Assembly (NCBI RefSeq): GCF_019649055.1 | Contig: NW_026570327.1 | Location: 399,349-463,348, forward strand | From: Paramacrobiotus metropolitanus | Lineage: Eukaryota > Tardigrada > Eutardigrada > Parachela > Macrobiotidae | DNA: 64,000 bases | Reading direction: 5' to 3' | Shown here: positions 29,552 to 41,072 of the stretch, piece by piece | How the letters are laid out: every line of letters begins with the position of its first letter | How positions within the stretch are numbered: the stretch's first letter is position 1 | Notes under the pieces: generated by a model | What the model saw: only the letters and a program-made list of their open reading frames with translations | What the model was told of the DNA's origin: nothing | Databases searched by the model: none | Made by a program: the position numbers and the translations under genes

Positions 29552-30649
29552 TGCGGGTGAAAAGGTTGTCGCATGGAGCTCACTAAGTCTAAAAGAGCCG
29601 CTACGCCTAAAGGATTTTTATTAATTTGGTAGTGATAGTTTTAATTTGTTTTTATTACTCGTCTAAGATTACCATATAATATTTGATTCTGTACGTCCAG
29701 ATGTGCCGTGGCTAGTGATGCGCTGATCCATCTGTCGTTTTACTGGGAACTGTTTTTACAATTTTAGTTGTACATAAGTCTTGTGGTGTTTCCCGAAGAT
29801 TTTAACAACCGGTTGTTATATTTTACCCGTGAGCTGCTACACAGTTCACAGTTACCGTCTCTTTGTTTAATATTCTTTTATTTGTTGACGATTTGGACGG
29901 TGAGTTTATGATTTCAGCTTATTTTACTAGAGTATAATTATGTGGCAGTTATGTGTTGGTTCATGGAATCGACAAACTTTCTTGTATAATATAAAGTTGC
30001 CATTATGTAATGCTTCAACTGTAATGCTTCAACTTTACGAAATGTGCCATGCGACTTTTCGGGAATATGGACTCGTTACACTAGTGTGCGATCGTACTGT
30101 ATGTATCTACAGATAGACTTCAGCAAACCTACTGTAGTCAGTTTTTGTTAGATAAGCCGGACACGAGTGCAGGCATTGTGGATAAGCATACTTTATGGCG
30201 ACCTTTATTGGCCATATCGGTACCATAGACAAGCTTGGCCTTCCAATAATACTCGGCCAGTCGTACTCTACATTATGCACGGGTAGGTATACACTATGCA
30301 CCGGAAGCCCGCTGTGACGTCAGAAAACGACACCGTTGCAGACTTGCAGTACACACCAGACCATAACACTATCTCAGAGAATTAATGGTTCACTTTCAAG
30401 TTGCAAAGATATACAGTACGAAGTTTCAAGTTTTATTAAAAAAAATGTCCTCTTTCAGTCTTTCTGTGGTTAAAAACTTTGGACAAATTGATAATTTTTT
30501 ATCCGAACTAAAGCTAAATAGCTAAGCTAAAGCTAAAGCTAAGCTAATTAGAGCTAAATGGCTAATGTATAATCAATTAATATTTAACGCACCCCCCTGT
30601 TTTAATAATCAGAAACCGACTTTCCCCTTATTAGAGATTACTGAACAGA
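29552..30649. other. Intergenic region between KLF and TYW5
   Basis: About 1.1 kb including the KLF 3' UTR. A perfect CRE palindrome (TGACGTCA) lies at 30315-30322, about 330 bp before the TYW5 ATG. A degenerate AGCTAA tandem lies at 30508-30566. No gene seen. Confidence 0.4.
30508..30566 (+). repeat. Degenerate AGCTAA tandem repeat
   Basis: About eight copies of GCTAA/AGCTAA with one- or two-base spacers, 80 bp before the TYW5 start codon. Confidence 0.7.
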
Positions 30650-31937
30650 ATGACTCTTAGTTTTAAGGAAGAGTTGCTTACAGCTTCATCCGTTCCTACT
30701 CTCATTCCCGTTTATGATGCTCCTACGAATACTGAATTCTTCGATATCCAGGCGCAGCGGCAACCAGCCGTTCTCCGTGGTATTCCCATTGGCGCATGCG
30801 CGGAGAAGTGGACTGCAGCGTATTTGGCGCAACAAGTTGGACGGGATAAACCTGTGAGTGTGCACGAATCATCGAGTAATCGTCTGCGATTCCTAGACAA
30901 AAATTTTGTTTATCGCGTGATGCCGTTTGGAGCCTTTATCGACGCTGCTCTCACATCCAGCGAGGGTGACGCACAAAATAAATTCTATTACTACCGCGCA
31001 CTGGCGGACGATGCCAGGAACGTGCCCAGTGATTTCCGTCGCGATTTTCCTAAATTAGCACTTGACTTTGTGCTCCCGGATTTTCTGGAGCCTGAAACCG
31101 TGTTTTCCTGTGTTTTGCGATGCGGTTCGGCCAATTTGGGATTGTGGTTGCATTATGATGTGCTCGACAACGTGCTCATACAGATCCGCGGACGAAAACG
31201 CGCAGTGCTTTTTGATCCCGAGGATTTTGATCATTTGTACATGCAAGGCGATAAATCACCCATCTTCGACGCGGAGAACGTGGATTTGGAGAGATTTCCC
31301 AAGTTTCGAAATGCGACCAAGTGGGTATGCACCCTGGAAGAAGGCGATATGCTTTTTATTCCTGCTTTCTGGATGCACTACATGGTCGCGGAGGAGTTCA
31401 GCATCGCCGTTAACGTCTTTTGGCACAATCTGCCAAAGGAATTGTACGATAGCAAAGACACGTAAGACAATTCCCAAATTCCCTTTTACAACTTTTCTGC
31501 TTTTAATGGCATGCATTATTTGCGTTGATTTCTCCATTGCCTCATATTTATGTGACATGACAATTATTATGTATTATCGAGAATTTATTATTTATGCTGG
31601 CATATTTTGATAATCTCTTGATATCTAAATTATTTTTAAAGGCAAATGCTGATTGACAAATTCACACTAAAATATATTAGTAATTTTAAGAAATATGCAC
31701 CTTTGTTTTTATGTATAGCATTCTGCAGTTGGTAATCTGCGTATTAACAGTGGTCGCATTTTTAGGTATGGGAACAAAGAATTACTGCCATACTTCCGTG
31801 CATCTCAGGGTCTGGATCGAGCGCTAAAACAGTTGGAAAATTTACCCCGTGAATATAGAAGATTCTATGCCAGAATGCTTAAAGCGAAGCTGGACAAATA
31901 CTTAACCGACTCCGCATCGGAGAGTCCTAAAAGTTGA
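30650..31937 (+). CDS. TYW5: tRNA wybutosine-synthesizing protein 5 (JmjC hydroxylase)
   Basis: Fe(II)/2-oxoglutarate JmjC oxygenase that hydroxylates the wybutosine side chain at position 37 of tRNA-Phe. Exons 30650-31461 and 31766-31937; 327 residues. Seen: iron triad H168-x-D170 (LWLHYDVLDN) and H243 (FIPAFWMHYM), the RGRKRAVLFDP strand, and IAVNVFWH. The second exon holds the C-terminal helical part typical of TYW5 (TYGNKELLPY..LENLPREYRRFYARM). This exon separates TYW5 from other small JmjC proteins such as JMJD7 or HIF1AN. No frame problems. Upstream sequence holds a CRE palindrome. Confidence 0.93.
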
Positions 31938-32061
31938 TAGTTGTGATATTGTGATCGTTCCTTTCGAAACCCGCGTTTACGCTGTGGTGTTGCAAGTGCG
32001 CTCTTTAATTTTTGGCAGCGCATTTTTTACACTAAGTCTCGAAGACTTGATGGATGCATGG

Positions 32062-32067
32062 AATAAA
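32062..32067 (+). terminator. Polyadenylation signal (AATAAA) of TYW5
   Basis: AATAAA about 125 bases after the TYW5 stop and 284 bases before the next ATG. Confidence 0.5.
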
Positions 32068-32350
32068 TCAATTCAGAAGATTTTTAATGTGGTTGCAAGC
32101 TGCTTCGGTTTAATTTTTTTGAAATCAGTGTGCGACTCAATCCAGTCGTGCACGGTTCACGCGCCGCAGGGCAGAAATGAGCCATTCCGCTGTTTTTACC
32201 GGTTTACACATATAAAATGGCCTTGAGCACCTGGTAGATTTTACGAATCGGAGCAAAATTTTGCACCAATTTAGTGCTGCGCTGCTCTGGTGAAGAACGG
32301 GTCAGTTTCGTGCATCGTTTCGATTATCGCCCTAATACCTCTTCTTTACG

Positions 32351-34097
32351 ATGTCCAACGAACTGAACGGTTCGCCCCGGTATCCAATTCCGGAAAAGCT
32401 CCCGAAGCCGTACGACATCTCGTACCACGACCCAAAATTTCTGTAAGTTGGCACCTTGTATTCAGTTACGTGTAATAAGAATTACGAAAAATAACGCCAG
32501 TGCCCTACTTTGCAGGAAAAATTACAAAGGATGCTTCGTGGAATATCCGAAATATTTGACCTTAGACGATGTGGAAACCTTTGAAGCGTCTCCGCTGGAC
32601 ACTCCAGTTTGCTCATTTCCTAAGACTGGTGCGGTGTTCCATAAAAAAATTAAAAGCCTGCTACGATCCATTTATAACTTTGATTCCTTACGTGACCCTG
32701 CAGTTTTTTAAAATTTCTTTTTTTGCGCTAATTAGATGAACATGTACAGATGCTCTAAAAATTTGGATCTGAATCGGCATCTGACCGTCACTTTTGCTTT
32801 GCCTAATCGGTGTTGGTGTTTCAAATATTACAGGGACCACTTGGATGAACGCTATCATCGTCGGCATCAATGCAAAAGGTGACCGGAATTGTTTTTACGA
32901 CGCGCCACTGGAAATGAAGAGTCCATTTCTGTGCCGCTGCGAACCAGAGCAGCCGGTAGGCACTCGAGCAATCGACATTCTGAAGAAGAAGCCTCCGGGC
33001 AGGACTTTCTTCACCCATTTGGCTTACCAAGCGCTACCTGAATCGATCATCCGAGCCGGTGCCAAGGTGATTCATCATGAACTATTTTTATGTTATACTG
33101 GTTTGATTAAAAATTTATTCGTTATGACACTATTGTCGTAGGGTCATAAGGAAGAAGCTTTAATCAAACCAGTATGGAAAGACATAAGTTATGTCTTTTT
33201 CATATTTTATTGGGAACTGTAATTTTTGCGTTCAGCGTATCGAACATACCCTATATACTTTCCATTTAGTACATTTCAAACTGTCTTGTCTTATTCGGAA
33301 ACTTAAGGATTTATCCGACGGGTGAGAATTAATTTTATCGTAATCCCGTTTAAAATTTGTAGCTTCAAGTTGCTTTTCATCGTGTTGTAGAAAGTGTACA
33401 TTTGGCGCAATCCGAAAGACACCATGGTTGCCCTGTACCATTTTCTCCAAATTCAGCGCCGCATCGGATTTCATGGTGATTTAAATGAAGTTGTTGATTC
33501 ATTCATTAGCGATCACGTCGAATTTGGCCCGTTCTTTGATCACATCGCCAGTTTCTGGAGCCGTCGCCACGAAGATCCGAACATCTTCTTCTGTTCTTTT
33601 GAGCAACTGAAAAAGGTCAGAACGCTGTATTGTTGCAGAATGCAAATAGTTGTCTTCCGTGTCTACATTTTGTGATTAGCAATGTTGTATCCGTAATGGT
33701 AAGAAACAATGTTTTTTCTGTGTTTTAGAACTTTGAACCGGTGGTGTCTCGCTTGGCGGAATACCTTGACAAGCCGCTTACTCATGAACAGATCCAGGTT
33801 ATCAAGGAGGAAACCGACTTCCCCAAATTTCAAGCTAACCTAATGCTCAACAAGTACAAAGCTCATGAGTTGGGATTTTTGGATTTCAACAAATTCCCTT
33901 TCATTCGTGATGGTATATTGCTGCATTTTGATGTGGGTAGTTAAGAATGGGATACACAGTTGAGTATCGTTGCAGGTGGCACTGGCCAGTGGAAGAAATG
34001 TTTCACACCGGAAATGAACAAGAAAGTCGACGCCTGGGTGGAGAAAAATCTTCAGCGACCAGAAATGAAAGATTTCCCCGGCTTTGAGTATGAATGA
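32351..34097 (+). CDS. Cytosolic sulfotransferase (SULT family)
   Basis: Transfers sulfate from PAPS to small hydroxyl or amine substrates. Exons 32351-32442, 32516-32628, 32834-33066, 33391-33615, 33729-33912, 33976-34097; about 322 residues. Seen: the 5'-phosphosulfate loop FPKTGTTW (residues 65-72, split by an intron inside the Gly codon), the catalytic His at about 130 in TFFTHLAYQALPESI, the 3'-phosphate region VYIWRNPKDTMVALYHF, FCSFEQLKK, and the C-terminal RDGGTGQWKKCFTPEMN (the family's RKGxxGDWKNxFT). In the 3'-phosphate region the Ser of the usual AVSYYHF appears as Ala. Substrate cannot be predicted. Intron 3 (33067-33390) contains a hairpin listed separately. Confidence 0.93.
33095..33175 (+). 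ncRNA. Pre-miRNA-like hairpin in sulfotransferase intron 3
   Basis: Bases 33095-33111 pair perfectly with 33159-33175 (17 bp). Pairing resumes inward with 3 bp, 3 bp and then 7 bp (33122-33128 with 33143-33149), broken only by a 2x2 mismatch, one A.A mismatch and a one-base bulge, and closes on a small loop. About 81 nt with 22-nt-scale arms is the geometry of an animal pre-miRNA, and an intron in sense is a common site. I recognise no known miRNA seed. A tiny palindromic transposon is the main alternative. Confidence 0.4.
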
Positions 34098-34540
34098 ATT
34101 ACCGAAGATCTTTTGCTTTTTTCTGTTGTCTTTTGGTGGACGCTTCTAGTTTTCGGTGAATTCTGCTATGTGCTTTTAGAAATAGTTGCGTAAAAATAGT
34201 AAATCGTCTACTTTTAGATGTGCTTCGTTTGTGGCGCAGTTTTTCGTTTAGATTAATAGGAATTAAAACTCATGAAATTTAAATCAGTCTTCTGATAATA
34301 TTTATTTGCTTCGACAGGGTAAAGGCTTTAAGTAACTCCCAGCAGCCGGCAAAAATTAAGTTAATTAGATGAATATTTATGGGACACAAATATAAATAGT
34401 AAATACTAAATACTGTATGCAAGCCCAGATAAGCACTTTTGTTGTAAAATTCGGATGCGGAACCAACTAAGCATAGGATAAAACAGGCGGTATTAGTTGT
34501 CGGTGACGTAGTACAAATCGTTGCGAGCCTGTGCAAGGGG

Positions 34541-34966
34541 GGCATGCACAGTTCTTTTAGGGGCATATGTATTATTAGTAGGTTGCCGCAGAAGTGCCTC
34601 GTTGTGTTACGCGTTCTCGTCCGCGCTTACCATGAGTTACCGTGTCAGTTGAAAAACGAAAACGTTTTGGAAAAAATTTACGAGCAATTTAAATTTATGT
34701 TTTTTATAAGTTTCTTCCTGCGCCCCTGTCCATTCACAGAACTGATTTTTTTCACTGCAGCGTTTTACAAAATGCATCAATTCTTTGGGCCGAGAGTGCT
34801 CAAATCTCACCACTGCTGATGACCAGCAATCAGTAAGGCAACCTGCGATTCGACTTTGGCTGAGTGTGATGCGTGCAGGAATGAATTCATGTCGGTTTGC
34901 CAGGAGTACGATTACAACGGCGCGTCGTGGAGCTTAACTGTCGCCCATTGTTACGAGAATTTTCAG
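34541..34966 (+). CDS. Possible exons of a short cysteine-rich protein (unrecognised)
   Basis: Between the sulfotransferase and the next gene, two neighbouring open stretches look coding by composition. One, at about 34763-34833, has KCINSLGRECSNL. The other, about 34834-34966, reads CDSTLAECDACRNEF then VCQEYDYNGASW and VAHCYENF, and ends at a good donor (CAG/GTAAAG). The two are one base out of frame with each other. The Cys pattern suggests a small secreted protein, but I found neither a start with signal peptide nor the following exon. Confidence 0.25.
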
Positions 34967-35325
34967 GTAAAGTAAGTAATAATGATGAGGATAAGTGCAC
35001 CAGTTTGCCCACATGCGGAATACTCTTTGGTTGTGTACTTGCGAAGAATTAATATTACTCATATCCAGGCACTATTAGAGACCCGTGGTTCTACTCTAAC
35101 AGTTTATCAGTCATGGTTTAAATTCGTTCATAGTGGTGAATGAAGAAGAGTAGTGGCCTGTTAATGAAATGTTTTCTGAATAATCATTATCTCTTCGCAT
35201 GCCATAATATTGTTGTTAGTGTGATCCCAGGCAGAGACCCAAGCAGACGCAGTGCGCGTTTAGTTTCTCAGTAATTCTTCGGAATTTTGTTAATCTGAAT
35301 GTTTACTGTCGTAGGTCTATGGGAA

Positions 35326-38300
35326 ATGAATTCTCCCAGGCGCTCGCAGAGGGTTCTAGCCTTGGGAAGAGGCTCCGTCCTTCCTCTGGCCGTCGCCGTT
35401 CCTAAGCGCAGAAAGTTCGCTGTCCATCGCAGTCCCAACGACAATCTTAATGGCAATGGCGTCGAAGAGGAAAGCGCCAGCAGCGCTCGTTCATCGAGAA
35501 AAAGACGCTACCGCTCTCCGAATAATGCTGAAATAACCAGCGAGACAAAGCAGTTGGAAAACTGCGAAAGCAAACAGACATCGCGGAAGAAAAGTAAGCA
35601 TTTGGAAAGAGCGGGAAATTTTCGTTTTAAAATTTAAAAAGATTTAATTTTTCTGGATTTTTCGTTTACTTGAAATTTCTTTAAAAAGTTTTAAAAAGAT
35701 TTTAGATAGGCCTTAATTATTTCTTAATTATGCGCACCCTTCATCAGCTACATACCTTTTTTTATTGAAAATCAATTTTTGTTGTCTTTTTTAATATTCG
35801 TTCTCAGGCGGTTCGCTTTTTGTAATCGTACATCCTTATTCAGTTTTGTTTTTTTTAGCAGCGGAGAATACAGCGTCAAGCACTTTCGTGGAATTGGCTC
35901 CTGATAAGACAGAGAATAACGAACCTCGTGGTACAAAAATTCGGAATAAATTTCCCACGCCAGTTCGACGAAGTACCCGAACTGCCCAGCCTACGCTAAA
36001 AGCCTTGGAAGGATTCGCAAGGCTTCCTCCGCGCTCTAAACGGGGTCAGCAACGTGCTTCTGATTCGATGCCTTCGTCCTCAACAGTTGTAGCTGTGATT
36101 GCGCCGTCGATACAGCTTCATAGTTGGGCGGCTTCGGTACCAAGTGTTCCTTCGTGTTTGCTGAAAAAACACAAACCCAGTGTGATCCAGCATAATTCCT
36201 CAGCGTCAGTAGTGGGTTCCAAAAGAAAGCGAAAGCGGAATGCCGCATCTAATAGGGAACACAGCGTCCCTGCTATATCCCATACTGCATTGGAAGCCTA
36301 TGATAGCGATCTGCCGAATTCGAGCGAAACTCAAAATATGACTGAATCCACGGTGAATGGTGTGCATGCAACTGTAGCAGTGGAAGATGCTGCGCAATCG
36401 AATATTCCGCTTACGGACGGTATCCTGTCAGTTCGTGCGAAGAAAACGATAAAACCCAAACCAATCAAAGGAAGTGCGGCAAAGAAAACATCAATCGCGA
36501 AGGCAAAAGCGGTTTCGGCTGTTAGTATCGAGGTTGGGAATGTCGATCTGCCGACTCTTCCACCGGAAATGGATAGCCATATTCAGATATCAGCAGAAAC
36601 TAATAAACCTCTAGCTGTTGCAACAAGCTCGGAAGGGCCGCCAAATCGACGCAAAACTCAACGAAGTTCTCGTCCGAGTAGATTACTAGTCGGTGGAAGT
36701 GCCTCGAATTCGATTTCTCATTATATTGCAACGAAAAGGAAAAGGCAATCTGCTTCGACTCGTGCCAGAAATCCACAGACAATTCTGATACAGCCAGCTG
36801 GAAGTAGTCAGGACGGGCTCAAAAGCGATGTTATTCCACCGAGTACAGCAGTGGAGGCAGAAATTACGCATTCTTCTGTGGAAATGGATGCAATGAACAT
36901 GAACACCCAAACAATACCCAAGCAGTTTCGAATCACAACTCCAAGACGCCGATCGAAGAAATCGGGAAACAGTGTGTTACCTGCCCAGCCAGGGGAAGTA
37001 ATTCCAGTGGAGAAGATAGATCGTCGAAAATCTAGTGAACTGGATATTTCTCTGAGTCAGAGTTTTATTCTGCCATCCCAGGTATTAAAATTTTTTTATT
37101 GCCTTTGCAATGTTTTGCTCTATAGACTAGAGTGTGAGTACACTTATTTCTTCGGCTGCGCTCCGTATAATAGGCAGTCTGCAATAGTGCCCTGCAACGG
37201 AGTCGAAAACTTCGTCCAGTCCGATCCGAACTAATAAATTTTTCTCCGAACCCAGTCCGACTCCGAATTTTCAAAATCATACTCCGACCACTCCGATCCG
37301 TAAATATTTTTTGCAAATCCGAATCCAGTCCGATCCGCTCCGAAAATTTTTGTCATATTTATTTTTTATCTCATTCCAGAAAAATCTATAATACCTATAC
37401 TATCCGCTGCAACAATTAAAGATAGCGCACGCCAAGTTGTCATCAAAATTCTCAGTTTTCAAAATCTTCAGAACGTTTGTTTAATTTTTATGTAATCTCG
37501 CTTTAAATTTTGCGTCGTTTTAGCCATAGATTGCTCATACCTGAGCGTTTTTCGAGTGCGAGTTCCGAAAATTTCGATATTTTTGCCATCGCAAAAACCA
37601 CAGTTTCTTGCTGTTGCTTTCACGTGTCAGTGACATCTCTTTTAGTTCTCAACATAAAAACTCATAAAAGTTGAAATTCGGATTTCTTTTTTTGATTGAA
37701 CAAGCTTCGCCTCTAACAAAGGGCACAGAGTAACAGAAGTTAACGTAACAGAAGTAGCTACGTTTAGTGTTTTACCAAGTCACACTGAAGCCTCGCGCGG
37801 AGCGCGAAGCTTACGATGCTTTTTGTCCTAAAAATTATGGTAATTCTATAAAAATTAGTTGAAAATATAATTTTATTTCGGATAATTCGGATTCATAATT
37901 AGATCCGAATCCGATCCATTCAGGCAAGCCTAAACTCCGAAACCACTCCGATCCGAATTTTTTTAAAACAAATCCGTCCAATCCGCTCCGAAAATCGGAG
38001 TGGATTCGGAGCGGTTCGGATTTACCAGTCCGTTGCAGGGCTCTAGTCTGCAATGCAATTAATGAAATTATGACCATACGAATTATTTTGTCCGTGATTT
38101 TCCTGCTTAGGTACCTACAAAGTACAGATTTCGACTTTCTCCTATTTTATACGTGATAATATTTTGGGAACTTTAATTTTTTAGCAACTGCGGGATGCAC
38201 GATCTCGTAGCAAACTGTCTTCGAAAAGCAGTGGTTCCCGTTTAGACAGTGTCCATGCCATTTTTATGGTGGATACACAACCGGTATCTGCTTACAAGAG

Positions 38301-39843
38301 ATCCAAACGGAAGAACAGCGGTGTTGATGAGGAAGTGGAGTGGTTCTCTTTGGACGAGACATCGCTGGACGGTACGATCGTATCGCCAGCTCGGATTTCC
38401 TACCGTCCAAAAGACCATGCTATACTGGATACTATAGATGAAATTGCCGAGCTGCCGGTATTGCCGGTAAAAATGTCGATTTTATTACTAGCTTTATAAT
38501 TCTGTATAAGTGACAGTGTATACCATTTGCAGCTTGTGATCGGCGATGCGGATGTGCAAGTGCAGCCTACTGTCGAAGTTTTAGCAGACGTGGGATCTCC
38601 ACCGGATTTATCGCGCCAAACAAGTACCGGCAGCGCCCTGGAGGAGGTTGCGTCCCCCACTGCTGATCGTTTTCTGTCACCGGTGACCAGTGACTTTTCT
38701 GGTGATTCCTGGCATTCCGCGATGGATGTTTTCGAAAACGAACATCCGGTACCTGGTAACTACAAAAACTCAGAGAAAGGAAGCGGATCCGTGTGCTGAC
38801 AGAGGATTAAAGTCTTCCTGTCTAACACCTTCCCGTATTTCCCCAACGCAGCAGGATCTCGACTAGATTTGCGGACGATTTTGGCGTTGATTGAGTTAAA
38901 TTTATCGTTTGTGGATCGTTTGTGGATTTTATAACATTCCGTACAAACTTGCTTTTGTAGTTGAATCTTTTGGATGGGGTAAATTCCTTTTCGTTTGTAA
39001 TTTGACAAGCTCCATACTTGACAGAATATGTTATGTGATTTATTTGGATACTTTTAGCTTTCTCCCAGCAATGTTTTGGAGAATTCTGTGTCGACTTCCA
39101 GCCAAGCTGTCACTTCAACGCCAGATTCACAGAACGAATCATCTTCAATTGTTACTCAGCAGTTCGAGTTTTTGTCCAGTCTACCTTCTGTGAGTCTTTG
39201 CCGTTTCGTGAAATGTTGAGACTGAAATGGTTTTTTGAAGGTAACCTTTGCACATTTACAGCTCAGCCAAATCAGCAGTCCTTTGGCCCATTCCACTCCT
39301 GTTCCCAGTGGGACCGGCAGTAGTGAGATTATACCAGATAATGCTGCACACGCTGCTTCAAGCAGTAGCCTTCCTTCGACAGATTTATCTCCCGAGGAGC
39401 GGAACAATCCCGATGTTCCCGAGCGGCCTGTTACTCCAGAAGGCAGTGGTATCTTGGAAGTCGATGCCGGCGCACAGACCGTCTGCTCACCGAAGCGACC
39501 ATATTGCCTGGAACCGGATCTCTGTGCACCTATCGAGGAATCTTGCAGTTTAATCCGGAGTACGGATTCCTTGCGTGTCAAACTGTAAGCGTTCTCGTAA
39601 GATGGACGTTTTCTAAGCTCGCTCTGCGTATACAGTAGATTTGCACGACCCATCTAGTGAAATGTAACTCATGCGTGTATATGAGCGTTTTTTTGTTTCT
39701 TTAGCACCAATGGAGATACCGCAGTTGTTTCCCGATCAAAACTGAAAGACAATGTGGTTTACCAGCAGATGCTGATTGATTACTACTCTAAGGCATACGC
39801 ATCCCGTGAAATGCCGGTGACCTCGTCGGACGCGAATGCGTAA
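35326..39843 (+). CDS. Large basic Ser/Arg/Pro-rich protein, probably nuclear (unrecognised)
   Basis: I do not recognise this protein. Exons 35326-35593, 35859-37081, 38185-38466, 38533-38748, 39058-39189, 39262-39584, 39705-39843; all phases close to give about 860 residues. It is mostly disordered, rich in Ser, Thr, Pro, Lys and Arg. Short basic motifs recur: SPRRSQR, PKRRKF, SSRKRRYRSP, PVRRSTRTA, GSKRKRKRN, SSRPSR, TKRKRQ and TPRRRSKK. Several look like nuclear localisation signals. The second half becomes acidic and Ser/Thr-rich (DEEVEWFSLDETSLDG, AVTSTPDSQNESSS), and the last exon has a short helical segment (LKDNVVYQQMLIDYYSKAYA). A chromatin or cell-division role is conceivable but not shown. 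Intron 2 (37082-38184) contains a transposable element. Confidence 0.75.
37177..38053. mobile_element. hAT-like non-autonomous element, copy A (861 bp plus 8-bp duplications)
   Basis: Element 37185-38045, flanked by perfect 8-bp target-site duplications GTCTGCAA at 37177-37184 and 38046-38053. Terminal inverted repeats: TAGTGCCCTGCAACGGA at the left; the right end reads TAGAGCCCTGCAACGGA on the other strand. Subterminal regions are packed with TCCGATCCG-type words. The longest ORF is 80 codons of low-complexity sequence and no transposase is encoded. Eight-base duplications point to the hAT superfamily, which would supply transposase in trans. It sits in intron 2 of the unknown nuclear protein. 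Confidence 0.88.
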
Positions 39844-40770
39844 TGCGATTGTGGGGGGTTAGTGAGGTGTTTTTTATTTGTGAGGCCAATGGTGGTGTGG
39901 GTAGCTTTTGTAGTTTGCATTTGTTTGATAACGGCGCAGATTCGAGTTGTGCTCGAGCTTGCACTTCGAGTTGTTCTGTTGTATTTTGTAGCGGTATCGG
40001 TATTCTCCTTGTTTGATTTTTTGCCTGATGATGTATTTTTTACTTGGCGATCTTCCTTGTTAAGTTATGATCTTCTGTTAATTGAGGATTTTCTTTGTTG
40101 TGCAATTGTGATTTACATAAAATGTACATACTTTTCCCGCTTTCTGCATTTCTGCAGTAGTAAGATCGCACTCATAAACAAGTTGAGTGTTTGGCAGCCT
40201 ATCGCTGATCTTTCGTTTGAGGTTGCATTTTTTGAAAACCTTATTGTTTATGATGCATGTTATCCGAAAATAGTACAGACAGAGTAGATAATAACGAAGC
40301 AACATAAGAAAAAACTAATGCTCTGAGAAGAAGTTTAAGACACTTCAAGTTACGTGCGTAGGAATTACTACTTATCGTTAGTACTTACGTACGTAATTTT
40401 CTTTAATTTTACGGTTAATGGTGTTGTGGTTTACCAGCATCTTCGTACGTGGTGTCTCCCAAAAGAGACAACTGTGCACGAGAGTTTTTAAAGCTTTAAC
40501 ATGTAGAGTAGCTCACGTTGTTGTTCTTGTGTAGTCAGTTTAACGTCTGTAACGACCAGATGAAACCTGCACTTACCTGGCTGCAAATAACATTCAGAAT
40601 CAGCTGCCACAGTGTATAAAGGACAACTACGCACAAAATTCTTCGAGGTATCGCAATTTTGGAGCAAGTTCCATCATTAAGTAACTTGTTCCCAAATTGG
40701 AAAACGCATGTCTTGACTTACTGTAAGTACCGGTACATCCCTTTAAATATGGAACTGACCTGTCATATTT

Positions 40771-40830
40771 TGTATAGTGTCTGAATGTACGTATATAGTG
40801 TCTGAATGTTTGTATAGTGTCTGAATCAGT
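40771..40830 (+). repeat. Three tandem copies of a ~20-bp TATAGTGTCTGAATG unit
   Basis: The word TATAGTGTCTGAAT occurs three times in 60 bp, just before the small ORF at 40842. Confidence 0.7.
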
Positions 40831-40841
40831 GAATCCGGTGG

Positions 40842-41072
40842 ATGTTTTCCAGGCTTAATTCTGCTTCTGTTTTCCCTGCATTGAGTGATTTGAGTCAGTT
40901 TACTGTATATACAGCGTTCCGTGGCCGGTTGTGTATTATTACTGACCAGAAAATGTGCGTAGTTATCACCGGCCAGCTGGTAGAAAATGAATCTTTATTG
41001 GTAGAAGTAGATATTGCTGTGGAGGGTAGTGGAAACATACGCTACTTAACTGACCCGACCCTTCGACAATAA
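40842..41072 (+). CDS. Small hypothetical protein or last exon (unrecognised)
   Basis: A 76-codon frame with balanced composition: LNSASVFPALSDL, FRGRLCIITDQKMCVVITG and VENESLLVEVDIAVEGSG resemble alternating beta strands, as in a small OB-like barrel. Either ATG 40842 starts it, or TTTTCCAG at 40848-40855 is an acceptor and the first exon is upstream. I found no convincing upstream exon. Lies between the unknown nuclear gene and PPAT. Confidence 0.3.
   Translation: MFSRLNSASVFPALSDLSQFTVYTAFRGRLCIITDQKMCVVITGQLVENESLLVEVDIAVEGSGNIRYLTDPTLRQ

Noticed and set aside
34834-34966. Trypsin-like serine protease fragment (WSLTVAHCY)
   Set aside because: Only the AHC triplet resembles the active-site His region; flanking sequence and Cys pattern do not fit.
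37835-38077. 80-codon minus-strand ORF, repeated at 42676-42918 with nearly the same protein
   Set aside because: Both lie inside the two transposable-element copies and consist of translated TCCGATCCG-type words; shared DNA, not a conserved protein.
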